This document shows positions 49,763 to 59,240 of a DNA stretch of 64,000 nucleotides, one piece after another. A program made the position numbers and the translations under genes. The notes under the pieces were generated by a model, which was given only the letters and a program-made list of their open reading frames with translations, did no database searches and was not told where the DNA came from. Position 1 is the stretch's first letter, and each line of letters opens with the position of its first letter. Origin of the DNA: Hepsetus odoe (lineage: Eukaryota; Chordata; Actinopteri; Characiformes; Hepsetidae); NCBI GenBank assembly GCA_017165825.1, contig CM029369.1, positions 14,754,955-14,818,954 on the forward strand. The letters are read 5' to 3'.

Positions 49763-52700
49763 AAAAACATAAAAACTGTTCAAACTTAAAAGCTAGCAAA
49801 GATATAGGATTATATGTCATTAAAATCTTCACAGCTTGTGTCAATGTTAAAAAAAAAAATTTTTTTTAAATCATTGTAAAATGCGGCAGACACATTTATT
49901 ACATCATACAATGAGCTTTCCTCAAACCTTCATCAATACTCTGCTGCCTTTATTCCAAACTAAGATAATTCTCAGACAGAAAATATAATTGCGCAGACTG
50001 AGAATATCTAAAGGATGGTTTCAATCCTGGACAGCTAACCAAGGCTGTAAGCATTAATCAGAAACAGTTCCAGAACAGCAGTACTGGCCAAAGTGGTCAC
50101 ATTGTGTGAAAGGATATGGGCTGAAAGGACAGAATGTCTGCTGGTGCTTTGTGGAAACCCACAACATTGCTGAGTTCTGCTTTTGTTTATGCACACTCAG
50201 GTTTTGTGCTAACAGCCTGTTTGGATTTTTTATTTATTTATTTATTTTTTAAATTCAGTCCTGGTTTCAAAATAAGCAGCATGTGTTTCACGATTTGAAG
50301 AATCGTTTCCTCACTGTTTTTGAGTTCTTTTACGTGACCACGTTCAAACTTGGGAGCAGCTTAACAACATGTCCTAAAATGAACTGCTTTTGTCAAAGGG
50401 TCAATCACTCTATTCTCAGTAGCCACATCTGAGTTTATCAATTTTGGGTCACTTAACTGCCCATTTTTAAAAAAGAATGATATGTCACCTAGTATTCTTT
50501 CGCTCTTCTAATTCTCAACTATGGAGACTTCATGATGGAGTGTATTGAAAGACCTGGTGCAATAATTCAATCAAAAGATCCTAAAGTCATGTTAAAGCAT
50601 AACAGCATTCAGCTGTTAAACACTTGATCAGAATATATAACTCACTGTGTCTCCAATCTTAAGGTCAGCACACTTGCGGAGACCTGGAAGACGCTGGCCA
50701 TCTTGACAGGTAGCAGTAAAGGCCAGACTCAAGTCTTCAGGATGATCCCAAACACTTAATTCCACTTTAGACCGTATGTTCTACAAACCAAGACAAGAAA
50801 ATACATTTTCTCCATTAGATGGATTGTCAGTGTACAATACTTAACCAAGATTATCATTATTGACAAAACAATCTGAAGGAAAATAACCATCATTTTCTGA
50901 CAAATATTTTGACCATGATTCAAATTGGAAAACAAAAACAATTTTGGCCAAGTCGACCTATGGAAGGGGAAAGGAAGAGGCAGGATTTCTCAATGCTGCC
51001 AGAAGCAAGTCTTTCCAAGATTAAAAAAATATAAGTTGGGGATGTTCCTAGTGGCCAATGCTCAACCCAAGACTTAATTTCTCTGGTTCACTCAAATCTT
51101 GCTGTGAGAAATACCCACCAGAGCTGCCAGTTTGCTGAGTTTTTGGAAATCCAATTAAAATGGCAACACTTGTGACAGGAAAACTGAACATTTGTGAACA
51201 ATGATTTCAGTAAAATAAAAAAAATACAAAATTATATATTTTATATGCATTCTTAAAGCTAAAATGCTCTGTTCTTGAGATGAAAGCTTCGAATCAAACA
51301 ATAGTATTGAGATGATACTGCAATGTAATCACCATAACATTGGCGATATATTAAAACAATAAAGTAACTTTTTTTTTATTTTATTATCTGTGAATCAGTA
51401 AAGTGGCATGGTTAAAGTATGGCCAATACAAGGGTTTCTTAGTCTTCTGGTTCCCCAAAAGTTGCATTTCCTGATGATTTCCTTTCATGATTTCCTACAG
51501 GACATAATGAACTGTCAGATATTCCCTGCATTTGGTGCAAAATAGGCATCATCGTGTCATGGCTTGTAAGTTCAAAGTACAAAGTAGAAAGGGATCTTGA
51601 GCAAATACACAGGCTGTGTCGTGAAAAGTCTTTATCTTATCTTCACAAAATGGTTTAAAAACTGGGAATGTCTAAGGCCAGACCATCGATCATAACTAAA
51701 ACAGCATACTCGCCATGAAATTCAGAACAGCATTTACTATCTTCTTTCTAAAGATAAAGTGCCTGAGTTTGGGTGTTTAGTTGACAAAATGACTACTAAA
51801 AAAAGTCTAACCATCTGGTGCATATAAAGGAGTTTCTGCTGCACTGTGATGTTTTGAACCAAGAGCGCAGTGTGACAGTGGTTAAGAGAACTTAAAACAC
51901 CACCGTGTATGCCTTTTGAAATTTATCCACAGAGCATCTAGATGAGATTTGAATATGGATTTATCAGAAAGTCAGAGGCCAAAATTTGTGCTCAGATTTC
52001 TTCAAGCTTACATTGTAGGCTGTGACAATGAGCTGGATTATATTTTTGGAGCTTTGATCTAAAATTTCCACCGTAGTTCCTGGGATCAATGCAGTGAAAT
52101 TCTGGGGGGGAAAAAATAAAAAAATTAAAATGTGAATATTAATTGTTAGTATTGATAGTAATAACATATATAGACTAAATACAGATTACAAAACATGGAT
52201 TTTCTGAAATGCATAATGTTCAATCCATCTCCCCTAGCAACCTGAGCTCATTAACTTATGATACCTTATAAAGAACATAGTGCCGTTTGGTCACTGCAAA
52301 GATGAGAAAAATATTGTTTTCAGCCAGCTTTTCTCCCAGGAGGGCCAGTGAAGGGTAGTCCTGTGAAGAGACATACAAAGCCATATGTGAACATGCTAAA
52401 TACATTCCAGCTTCCACTGCATGCTCTCCCTTCTTCTTGTCCAACAATTTGTGAAAGGATGTCAATGCTCTTCAGATTTTCCTCTGTTTATACTATCCTT
52501 TCCAGTCATTTCCCCTAATAGCTAAATAGCTGAAGGGCCTTATTGTAACCAGGGAGTATGTTCATATTTATCTGTTAAGATTCATTATTATACAAAATAT
52601 AAAAGCTTTTTTTTTTTTTAATAACTTCAGCTTGGAGAAGTCACAGAATATCAATCATTTACAATCAGTATAATAAGGAAGACAATGTCACCCTCTCCAC

Positions 52701-54631
52701 ACACAAAGTCACTCAAGTCAAAATTAGATTGAATTTGAAATCACATTTTTCCAATAATAGTATAATTATGTTTGACGCATTGTAAACGTGTTCCCGTTGC
52801 ATAACACTTGCCACTATAATGTGGTATTTCATACCATAAGGAATGTTACTTTTGGTTGTTTTCCTTTTTTCAGGAGTCTCTCAAAACAGATTTTCCCAAA
52901 ATGCAGTGAGCGTTACAATGATTGTTAGTCATTAACAGTTTTTCACTGCACTCAGACGACTTTAAATGGATCCAACAAAGAGAGATCACCATGGACAATT
53001 CCAGGGTGATATCTTTGTATAGGAGGAAAAAAAAAAAGAATTAAAAAATCCACCGCACAGCACAGCGAAGTTCCCCCCGGATCAGAAGATTGTGGGTTTG
53101 ATTCCCTCAACAGTAGGTTGCCCTGAGATACCCTTGAGCAAGGTACCGTCCCAGTCACTGCTCCCCGGGTGCTTTCAATAGCTGCCCCTTGCTGCACGTG
53201 TGTATGGGTGAAACGCAGAGGTTGAGTTTTGTTGTGTGCTGCGTTTCACAATGACAAGGGTAGTCACTTTCACTTCACTTTCATACACACATGCAGCAGG
53301 GACCAGCCATTTAAAGCACCCAGGGAGCAGTGATTGGGATGGTACCTTGCTCAAGGGTACCTAAGGCAACCTATTAGTCTGGGATACAAACATTGTTGTA
53401 GAATCAATATACGGTCCACAAATACACCATAGCAAACCCTGGGAACACACAATTGTCTCTGCCTTCAGCATTATTTTCTGTGTTCTTCTGAGAAGTCAGA
53501 AATTGCCCTACCATCTTTGTTGAAGCGCTGTACTCATTCTTGTCATTCAGGTGGCACTGGCCATCATGAGGCTGAATAAGTCCAGCAAGTTTGCCATCCA
53601 AAGCCAAGTGAGGTACATCATCTGTAGCAAAGACCAACAGATGATATGCTTCCTTCCTCCAGCCAATCTTCTCCTGTGAGAGACAGAAGGAAAAAACAGC
53701 CTCAAAATTACAGTCATGGACGGATGGAGATAATCTACAAATACCATCTTCACACTTCCCAAACAAAACAGTAGAACAATCAAGAAAAATGTTAAGGTGT
53801 AGTACAAGAGTTAGTCGTTACAATCACAAAATTTTAGCAAACAATTGATGGAAATTAAAATAACTTAATTAACATAACTTTAGTAATCCATAACAATAGA
53901 GAAAAGAGAAAAACCATGAATAACCTCATGAACTTTATCCCTGTGCAATTACTGTGCTCTCCCTCTCCTAATTATGGTCACAGGCCTGCTGGGGCCTCTC
54001 TCACAGGGCAAAAGGCAGGGAAACACCCTTGACAGGACACCAGTCCATTGCAGGGCAGACACACAAACACAATAACACCCACAGGCAATTTAGCATTTGC
54101 AATCCACTTGACATGCTTGTCTTTGGACGATGAGAGGAAACTGGAGCTCCCGGAAACCATCACGGACACAAGAAGAAAATGCAAATTCCAAGAAAAGAAG
54201 AAGAAAAAAAAAAAAGCACGCCCTGCCTGGGAATCGAACCTAGGACCTTCTCGTTGTAAGGCAACAGCGCTACCCACGGTGCCAAGTGTCATGACCTTTC
54301 TGCTCTTTATCCTCTGTCACATTCTCTTCACTGATTCACCCCTCAAAGTACTCCTCCTCTCTGCTCACTTGCATGTTTCCATTGTTATCCTTTATTGCCA
54401 TAACCTGCTGCACATCTCTTCTAAATCAGCCCCCCTGCCTAGCCAATTGGTATTCAACAGGCCTAATAAAATAATGCGCTGTAGAACAAGGAATTTTTGT
54501 CACAAGACACCCTATCATTTAGCACACTGACCATAAATAAAGAACTTCACATTTTCCATCTCATTTCCAATACATTCAACTCAATGCTAAACAAAACAAG
54601 ACCCATAAAAGACAAAAAATAAAGAATAAGC

Positions 54632-54685
<54 letters not shown>

Positions 54686-56793
54686 ACACACACACACACA
54701 CACAGAGAGAGAGACTGGCTGCTCATCATTATATAAGTTTTAAGAAAGCAGACCTTTCACCATGCATGCAAACATGATATTACAATGAGGATATTGCTAC
54801 AATACAGTTCAAACAAGCCTTCACTATTCTTCTAACCAACATCTGTATTATTCTATTCTCAGATATGTCCAAAAAAACTAAATAAAACCTGTTGCCATGT
54901 TTGATGACTGTTTGTCCAGCTGGAATAGAGTACAAGTCTGACACATAAGTGTTTGTCTATTCCAGGAAAAAAGGACATCAAAGGGAAACAGAAAATCCAT
55001 CATGGCAGACAACTAACCTTGCAAACAGCAGCTTGTAGAATGGCATCAAACCCGCCCTCAGGTGCATCCCTGTTCCGTGACACCAGCTGCTTTTGCACCT
55101 CCTCATTGAAACGATCCACCTTGTCAGTCAGGGACAAGAGGTTACGGAAACCAAAAGAAGGGACACAATTTGGGAATGGCTTGTATCTGCAACAAAATAA
55201 AGAAAATAAAAAAAAAGAGAAAGGATATTAGGATAATGATAAAAGTTAAAGATCTGAATTTTTTTCCAACTTAATCTCCTGGCCAACATCAAAATGTCTT
55301 GCTCATCACACTGTGGGTCACTAACATTACAACAGAAGTTTATTTCTGTTTCCTGGAACTAACAGGGGAGGGAGAGCAGATGAGTACTGTGGTAAAATAA
55401 AAGGAAAGACGTTGTCAACCATCCACAACAGGTCATTCACAACAACTGTAGTGGCACCATGAGCAAAACGCACAAAGGCTTTGGACATAACCTGCATGGG
55501 CACTGATGCGTGTCAGCAGTTTACTAACTTGGCATGATCACCACTTTAGGGAAAATGTGCAGCCTGTCAGCTCTCCTGTCTCATCAAATTCTGCTAACTT
55601 AAACGTTTGCAACTGGCTGCTCCTCTCTTACCCATTGCATGGATTCTCCTGATACTTATGAGCTGTGTATGAGAAAGGCGACATGTTTTTATCCACAAAT
55701 GTGCCAAAGCCCAGCCGGAAGTTACTGGTAAGTTTCTTCATCTCTTCAGCAAGCTTTGTGCCCAAGTTGCGAATAGTGTCCAGGTCATCCTTCATGGAAA
55801 GGGAGAGGTCCATCAGATAGTACAGATCAACAGGGTAGTCTTCAACCGGCCGCACTTGCACCACAAATGAAGTCTGATCACCTGAGAAACATTCAAAATA
55901 CCACTGATCAGCCTTCCCAGTCAGTGATGCTCAGAGCTTTTTCTCACTTTTCAAATCCTCATCAAGCATTTGCACAGAAACTGCAGTAAATCCATAGAAA
56001 GAGCATACCAGGCCTCAGGCTGAGAGAGATCCTCTGAGGTTGTATCTGGATCACATCATACTGAGCAGATCCTGCGTTTTTGGAGCTCAGTGGTTTGTTC
56101 CTGATGATGGAACTGACGCTCTTCGGGTTTTCTATATAACGAGCCGCACATCCCCTTCGGAGCAAATTCTGGATCAGATCACACCGTGAGATGAGAGTCC
56201 TAGCTGTCCCAAAGACCTAAAAAAAGCAGGTCAAAGGTCAAAAAGAACATGTAACAAAACAAGTTAGTGCACTGCTTCTGAAATGGCATGAAGCAATATC
56301 GCACAGTGCATGAGAAACTGCTTAAAGAGCAGGTGCCTACCTCCTGAGAGCACCATGAGCAGCTCGGGTGGATCAAAAGACATTCTTCACATGAAGCTGC
56401 ACTTCCGCTCATGCAAACATTAAGACCTGTTTCCAAAAACACACAAGCCCAGTGATTATCTACACATCATTGAGATGCGCGGATCTCCTCAAACCACAAA
56501 AGCACATCTCCAGCAGTGTTTTTTGCCGCTCTGGAGCCTCTCCAGCCCTGTGGTCTACCCCCTGCTCGGAGTTGTCCCTCAGGTCTTCGTCTCTAACTGA
56601 AGACAGTCGAGCGCTCCAGAGAGAAAAGCCTCCAATCTCTGCAATCTTGCACAGCTCCTGCTGTATCGAGGGTTAAAAAGCCATCTTTGCACGTGGAGGT
56701 GAATCATTTCGGTCAGTAAAACTTACCTGTGGCACTGAGAAAGTGCACCGAGATGAAGGTGAGGAGTGAACACCACCGCAGAGCCCACATCAT
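24595..56793 (-). CDS. itgb5: Integrin beta-5, complete, 15 coding exons
   Basis: Beta subunit of the alpha-v beta-5 vitronectin receptor, a type I membrane protein. I place exons at 56793-56727, 56426-56341, 56216-56009, 55881-55632, 55186-55018, 53673-53512, 52360-52265, 52101-52012, 50780-50646, 46559-46130, 29578-29356, 28483-28386, 25827-25708, 25354-25188 and 24687-24595: 2394 nt, 797 residues (human 799). Residues 1-22 form a signal peptide. The PSI domain follows (LNVCMSGSAASCEECLLIHP). The beta-I domain has MIDAS DLSLS at 145-149 and DD at 152-153. Further on are AVCKEKIGWRKEAYHLLVFA and SLALLGEKLAENNIFLIFAV, then cysteine-rich EGF modules in exons 10-11. The TM segment is about 719-741, then HDRREFARF and NPLY at 770-773. 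Beta-5 rather than beta-1/3/6 is supported by DVIQIQPQRIS, SVWDHPEDLSLAF and GHGDCHCGECKCHAGYIGDN. The extreme C-terminus departs from mammals. Intron 10 is 16.6 kb and repeat-rich. Confidence 0.97.
25613..25663. repeat. (TA)n plus poly(A) tract in itgb5 intron 13
   Basis: TA dinucleotides, then an AAAATATATATTT link and a run of about 20 A residues. A CACACACACA stretch and a T10 run follow, just right of the tract. The tract ends about 45 bases from exon 13 (begins 25708), on its donor side. Confidence 0.85.
27222..27294 (+). pseudogene. tRNA-Arg-like pseudogene
   Basis: GGGCAAGTGGCACAATGGAT and then AGGATCAGAAGATTCTAGGT follow vertebrate tRNA-Arg(ACG) over about 73 bases. The anticodon position reads AAG instead of ACG. 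The anticodon stem has at least one mismatch, and the T-loop box is TTCAGCT instead of TTCGACT, which should ruin B-box function. A family-A SINE begins about ten bases further on. It lies in itgb5 intron 12. Most likely a tRNA-derived retrocopy rather than a working gene. Confidence 0.65.
27305..27548 (+). mobile_element. SINE family A, near full length, itgb5 intron 12
   Basis: Head GGGCAGCAGTGG is followed by a GGGACTAGACTC variant, B-box-like GGGTTCAAATCCC, and body CCTGAGGTACCCCTGAGCAA. The tail has GTGTGTATGGGTGAAAAGCAG and ends TGACAGTCACTTTCACTT. It is antisense to itgb5. Confidence 0.85.
30520..30728 (-). mobile_element. tRNA-derived SINE (family B)
   Basis: A second SINE family. 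On the plus strand it starts CATTTGCGGCATTTAGCAGA, runs through CTTATCCAGAGCGA, GCAACTCAGGGTTAAGGGTC and CTTGCTCAGGGACCCAGTGG. It ends with the complement of a tRNA-like head (GGGATTCGAACCGGGGACC, ACCCTACCACTAGACCACC). The copy at 59241-59457 differs at about one base in eleven. In itgb5 intron 10, same strand as the gene. Confidence 0.85.
32030..32118 (+). mobile_element. End-only LINE derivative (5' and 3' ends joined)
   Basis: The first half, from GGGTAGAAATTGAGCTGTTG, resembles the 5' region of the LINE at 59841-61585 (read on its sense strand, GGTGGAAATTGGACTACTG). The second half, TGGTGGCGACCCCTAACGGG followed by ACAGCCAAAGGAG, resembles the extreme 3' end of the same LINE. Everything between is absent. 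It lies in itgb5 intron 10. Confidence 0.6.
35385..35401. repeat. (CA)n microsatellite
   Basis: A short run of eight CA units in itgb5 intron 10, followed by unique sequence. Confidence 0.85.
37262..37401 (-). mobile_element. SINE family A with internal deletion
   Basis: The tail complement (GTGAAAAGTGAAAGTGACTA) is joined directly to the body and head complement (TACCTCAGGGCAACCTACTG, GGGGTTTGAACCCACAATAA, CCACTAGGCCACCGCTGCC). The middle of about 110 bases is missing. It sits 135 bases left of the Tc1-like element. Confidence 0.78.
37537..38705 (-). mobile_element. Tc1-like transposon, decayed
   Basis: Inner terminal repeats are TGAGGAAAAAGTTAGGACAC at 37537 and the complement of TGAGGAATAAATTAGGACAC ending at 38705. 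The outer limits are uncertain because the flanks match poorly. The 1.17 kb between them is almost all transposase (separate entry). It lies in itgb5 intron 10, in gene orientation. Confidence 0.82.
37565..38523 (-). pseudogene. Tc1-like transposase pseudogene
   Basis: Reading on the minus strand from 38523 it begins MVRSKKLPEAFRKKIVAAYK, the usual Tc1 helix-turn-helix start. It then loses frame near FQKISKNL; a stop follows in one frame while KIVYKWTSK continues in another. The catalytic part includes MKQGGGSVMVWRCFATAG at about 38034-37980, typical of the DDE domain, then LTIIESTMNFTVYK. It ends KEDNTSY-stop at 37565. Length is close to that of an intact Tc1 transposase (about 320-340 residues), but several frameshifts make it inactive. 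Confidence 0.8.
38855..39033 (+). mobile_element. Composite SINE, 5'-truncated second copy
   Basis: Shows CCCAATGGGTTGCCCTGAGG and CCTTGAGCAAGGTGCCGTCC, then the switch to CTCCTCCCTGCGATGGGC, CGTCCCCCGTCCTCGCCCTG, GGGTTGGACACCAGC and GGATGGATGG. Junction and tail match the reverse complement of 13262-13521. The tRNA-like head is missing. Confidence 0.82.
39045..39240 (-). mobile_element. SINE family A, partial
   Basis: Starts with the tail complement (GTGAAAAGTAAAAGCGACTA), continues CAGCACAGCACGCATTGAGA, CACCCATACACACGTGCAGC and GATGGTATCTTGCTCAAA, and stops before the tRNA-like head. It lies directly right of the composite SINE and in opposite orientation. Confidence 0.75.
41025..41075 (-). 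mobile_element. SINE family B, short fragment
   Basis: ATCATTTAACGGACACTCTT followed by ATCCAGAGCACTGTACATGA matches the left part of the family-B copies at 30520 and 59241. The rest is missing. Confidence 0.55.
44325..44855 (+). other. Unusually long antisense open frame in itgb5 intron 10, function unknown
   Basis: An uninterrupted 176-codon frame beginning MASQCTAKMTKPKNTFKGNL on the strand opposite itgb5. It has no signal peptide, no clear membrane segment and no family motif that I recognise. No splice partners, promoter or poly(A) signal are evident. The right half is less AT-rich than the surrounding intron, which lengthens chance open frames. It is more likely chance than a gene. Confidence 0.15.
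45045..45428 (-). mobile_element. LINE 3' fragment (5'-truncated)
   Basis: On the minus strand the frame reads KRQKAELEVSEL, then (after a poly-T disruption) LGVTSMDRIRNEYIEGIDQV and WFGHVQRRDDDYIGRRMLKM, ending ELPGKRRRGG. This is the extreme C-terminus of the same RT protein as in the LINE at 59841-61585. The 3' UTR ends CCTAAATGGGAGCAGCTGAA with an AAGAAG tail. 5' truncation at about 45428 is typical of target-primed reverse transcription. In itgb5 intron 10, gene orientation. Confidence 0.8.
49698..49759. repeat. (TA)n microsatellite, about 31 units
   Basis: A perfect run of TA for about 62 bases, preceded by an A-rich stretch with ATAATAATTA. It lies in itgb5 intron 9. Confidence 0.95.
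53055..53281 (+). mobile_element. SINE family A, left half of an inverted pair
   Basis: Starts in the head (CCGGATCAGAAGATTGTGGG, B-box-like GGGTTTGATTCCC), has GATACCCTTGAGCAAGGTAC and GGGTGCTTTCAATAGCTGCC. It ends AATGACAAGGGTAGTCACTT followed by two CACTT units. The next copy follows directly, inverted. In itgb5 intron 6. Confidence 0.85.
53282..53400 (-). mobile_element. SINE family A, right half of an inverted pair (partial)
   Basis: ATACACACATGCAGCAGGG, AAAGCACCCAGGGAGCAGTG and GATGGTACCTTGCTCAAGGG give body sequence on the minus strand. Both its head and its tail end are missing. It abuts the plus-strand copy without a spacer. The pair lies about 110 bases from itgb5 exon 6. Confidence 0.8.
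53985..54292 (-). mobile_element. tRNA-headed SINE with LINE-like tail
   Basis: On the minus strand a tRNA-like head reads GTGGGTAGCGCTGTTGCCTT, then B-box GGTTCGATTCCC. An A/T-homopolymer interruption (54205-54215) follows. The body has GAATTTGCATTTTC-like and GGAGCTCCAGTTTCC-like segments and ends in a GACTGGTGTCCTGTCAAGG block. This fits the widespread fish SINE in which a tRNA head is joined to a LINE-type 3' end. It is in itgb5 intron 5, in gene orientation. Confidence 0.7.
54634..54715. repeat. Compound (GA)n(CA)n(GA)n microsatellite
   Basis: About 24 GA units, ten CA units and then five GA units without interruption. It lies in itgb5 intron 5, about 300 bases from exon 5 (55018-55186). 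Confidence 0.93.
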
Positions 56794-57290
56794 GCCAGGA
56801 AAGGCTGAGGGAAGCGTCTTCACTGTAACACGGAGAGCTGCTGGATGGGATCATGAACCGCAGACACGATCCTTCAGATCAAAAAGAAATCTCTCGGTTT
56901 ATCCCAACTCCGGCAAAGTGACCAAACACTGTGGACGGACAGAAAGAGGTGAGCGGCTGCATGGCGTCAGGTCCTCGGTGACCGTTAGTGTATCTTCAGC
57001 GAAGCGGCGTCTTTAATCCCCGCTGCCCCGGGCTCATCCTGTGTCTGAGCAGCACCGTCCCGTCGGGCTCCTCCATTAAACTTCAACAGGACTCCTTAAA
57101 ACGCGGGCGACCCCTAAAACACAGAAGACTTGTGTGGGAGTGGAGTTTGAGAATGTGAATCTCAGTCCGCTCTTGTTTTCTCTCGGGGGAAATTCGGCCG
57201 ATCGGTTCTCTTCTGACTCCGCCCCTCTGGTCATTCTACCACGCCCTGGGTTTCCTCTGGCTCCGCCCCCTCTGCGATGACGCCCAGGTT
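56794..57290 (-). promoter_or_regulatory. itgb5: itgb5 5' UTR and CpG/GC-box promoter
   Basis: Upstream of the itgb5 ATG the sequence becomes CG-rich (for example GAAGCGGCGTC and GCCCCGGGC around 56995-57030). GC boxes lie at 57219-57225 (CCGCCCC) and 57263-57270 (CCGCCCCC), reading GGGGCGG on the gene strand. No TATA box is obvious. This is what a housekeeping-type integrin promoter looks like; the start site is not determined. Confidence 0.55.
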
Positions 57291-57639
57291 TAATCCTCTA
57301 GCTGATCCCAGACCTGCTCAATGAAAGGCGCAGGACTCCCATCTTAAACAGCAACCTTCACTCAGACTAATGCAGGGTTTCTGTCCTGTCCACTAGCAGA
57401 GGTGGCACATTTCATCGCCACTGCTTATTTATCCTTCTCGCAAGACTTTCTATGTTCGCTGCCCATGCTATTAGCTGCACTTTGGCGGAATATGCGTTTT
57501 TAACACTTTTGTTGATTTTTGGCCTTTTTTCCTTGTGTTTAGGAAAATTCATGCTCCACACTTTCAAAGAATACCAACAAAGCCGCGGGAAGATCACGAA
57601 ACTGCACGTCAGTGTGACCATGAGAGGGAGAAGTTGTCC

Positions 57640-58570
57640 CCCTCATTCCACTCTGATGGTCCTTCCGCGCGGCGTCATCAGTCACGTGACCCGGTGCAAC
57701 AATACAGCCACGTGTACCGTTCCCACACTGGAGTCAGTGCCGAAACTAAACTAAAACTAAACCAAACTAAACTTCTTAACTGTCAAACAAAACTCTGTAA
57801 CTCTGATGGAATACACACCGAGGAAGTAAGCTATAAAGCAAAAACACCTTTTACATAAACTATTCGTGTAAAAATCTAAATTATTACTTTGTCTTTAAGT
57901 TCACCGTTTCTTTCTCACTGATGATTTGCTTTGACTGCCGTCTGTTAGTTACTCTAAATCTCTGCGCTTCTTCATCTTTTATTTGTCTTTCTGGCGCAAA
58001 CATCGTGTGGGCGGGGTTATCAGTGCTGCGTTCCCATTGGCTAAAGCGCTTTTGAGCGACAGCCAAAAGAGGCCTCGAAACACGTGTCGGGTCAAGTCAA
58101 GATCCGATTCGAGGAGAAAATCGGTAGTAAAAAACAACGACCGACAATAAACACGGCCTTAGTTTGTTTTGTTCGCGTACAGTGTGGGAAGGATAACTGT
58201 AGTTTGTTTGGAGGGTTAATTGGTGGTACTTTAGTCGAACAGTAAACGGGAGTAGTGAATCTTCTACTGAATCACAACCGAGGCCTGGTTTTCCATCAGT
58301 CACGTTTTTTCCCCTTCCAAACGGTTCACTGTGCAATTAGGAGTCTCAGCTGCCCCGCAACCCTAGACCCGATACACAATTCGTAGCTACTTTTGCCCTG
58401 CCTGAGAAAATGTCCGGCGCCACCATGATGTATCTCTAAGATCTGACGTTGCTACGTGGTGCATTTAACGGGACACCGAGCTGTCGCTCAAAAGCTTTTT
58501 AGCCAATCGGAACACGGAACGGACAGCCCCGCCCACACGAGAAGTTTGTGCCTAAACTGCAAACCAAAAG
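57640..58570. promoter_or_regulatory. Second promoter-like CpG tract with E-boxes and a CCAAT/GC-box inverted repeat
   Basis: An unassigned CG-rich tract left of the RRM gene. It carries the ten-base palindrome GTCACGTGAC (57681-57690, CLEAR/USF type), further CACGTG boxes at 57709-57714 and 58081-58086, GC boxes at 58009-58016 and 58528-58534, and CCAAT boxes at 58036-58040 (minus) and 58503-58507 (plus). CCAAT and GC boxes sit in the two arms of the inverted repeat described separately. I found no coding exon with clear splice sites near it. It may drive a non-coding transcript or be a distal promoter. Confidence 0.45.
57993..58552. repeat. Inverted repeat with about 72-bp arms
   Basis: The left arm 57993-58063 and the complement of the right arm 58480-58552 share GGC(G/A)CAAAC, CGTGTGGGCGGGG, ATTGGCTAAA and GCTTTTGAGCGACAGC in the same order. 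The spacing is nearly equal, and the GC-box-to-CCAAT interval is the least conserved part. A unique core of 416 bases separates the arms. Confidence 0.85.
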
Positions 58571-58599
58571 TGAAGAGCAGCACTCACTTCACTGAGAAA

Positions 58600-59240
58600 A
58601 AGTAAACAAATATATATATAATAATAATAATAAAAAAAAATAGATAATGCAACACAATAATTAACTTTCACACAAATTCATGACCACTTACAGGTTTAAT
58701 ATTAAGCAGAAATCAAGAAAAAAGCACCAAATAAGAACGCTATTGTTTTTCCAGTCTGATGAGAAAGGCTGGTGCTGAACCAGGTGATAGATCATCAGAT
58801 AAAGCTGCTGCATCTGTGACTGCTACTGCTTATCCAAGACTTCAGTCACAGTAATGAACTGTAGGTGGTAATCAAACTAACATTACCACATTACTGTTCC
58901 GGCTTAGGACCCAGCACTTCGCCCAAAAATTGCTGATTAGCAAAGGTATAATTAAGGAAATTCAGGACAGTCACTTCTGACTGCAGTTAGAAGCATTATC
59001 GGGTAAACACTATGTTCAGCTCAAACAATGATTGTCTAAATACATCATTTTGCCTGGACTCTGTTAGTCACTAAGCAGAGCTGTGCATTAGGTTGTTAAC
59101 TGGGACACCAGAACCTGTTTCTCTGCTTCTTGTTTTCAGCTGAAGCAAACCTACAAAGCTGAGTGCTTTTCTTCCCTTTCTAAGATTTTCTTCTAGTGAC
59201 CTCTATTGAATTTTGCAGGAAGTACCACCTTTGGGCCAAT
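58600..59240. other. Intergenic stretch without recognised gene
   Basis: Begins with TATA and AAT simple repeats (58610-58640). The remainder is AT-rich unique sequence with no supported coding frame or recognised repeat. Confidence 0.6.

Noticed and set aside
54634..54715. Periodic GA/CA repeat considered as CRISPR-like or regulatory array
   Set aside because: Units are dinucleotides without spacers; a plain compound microsatellite.
57452..57858. Two overlapping plus-strand frames near the itgb5 promoter
   Set aside because: They overlap promoter-like CpG sequence, show no family similarity and have no clear splicing context; CG-rich DNA readily gives open frames.
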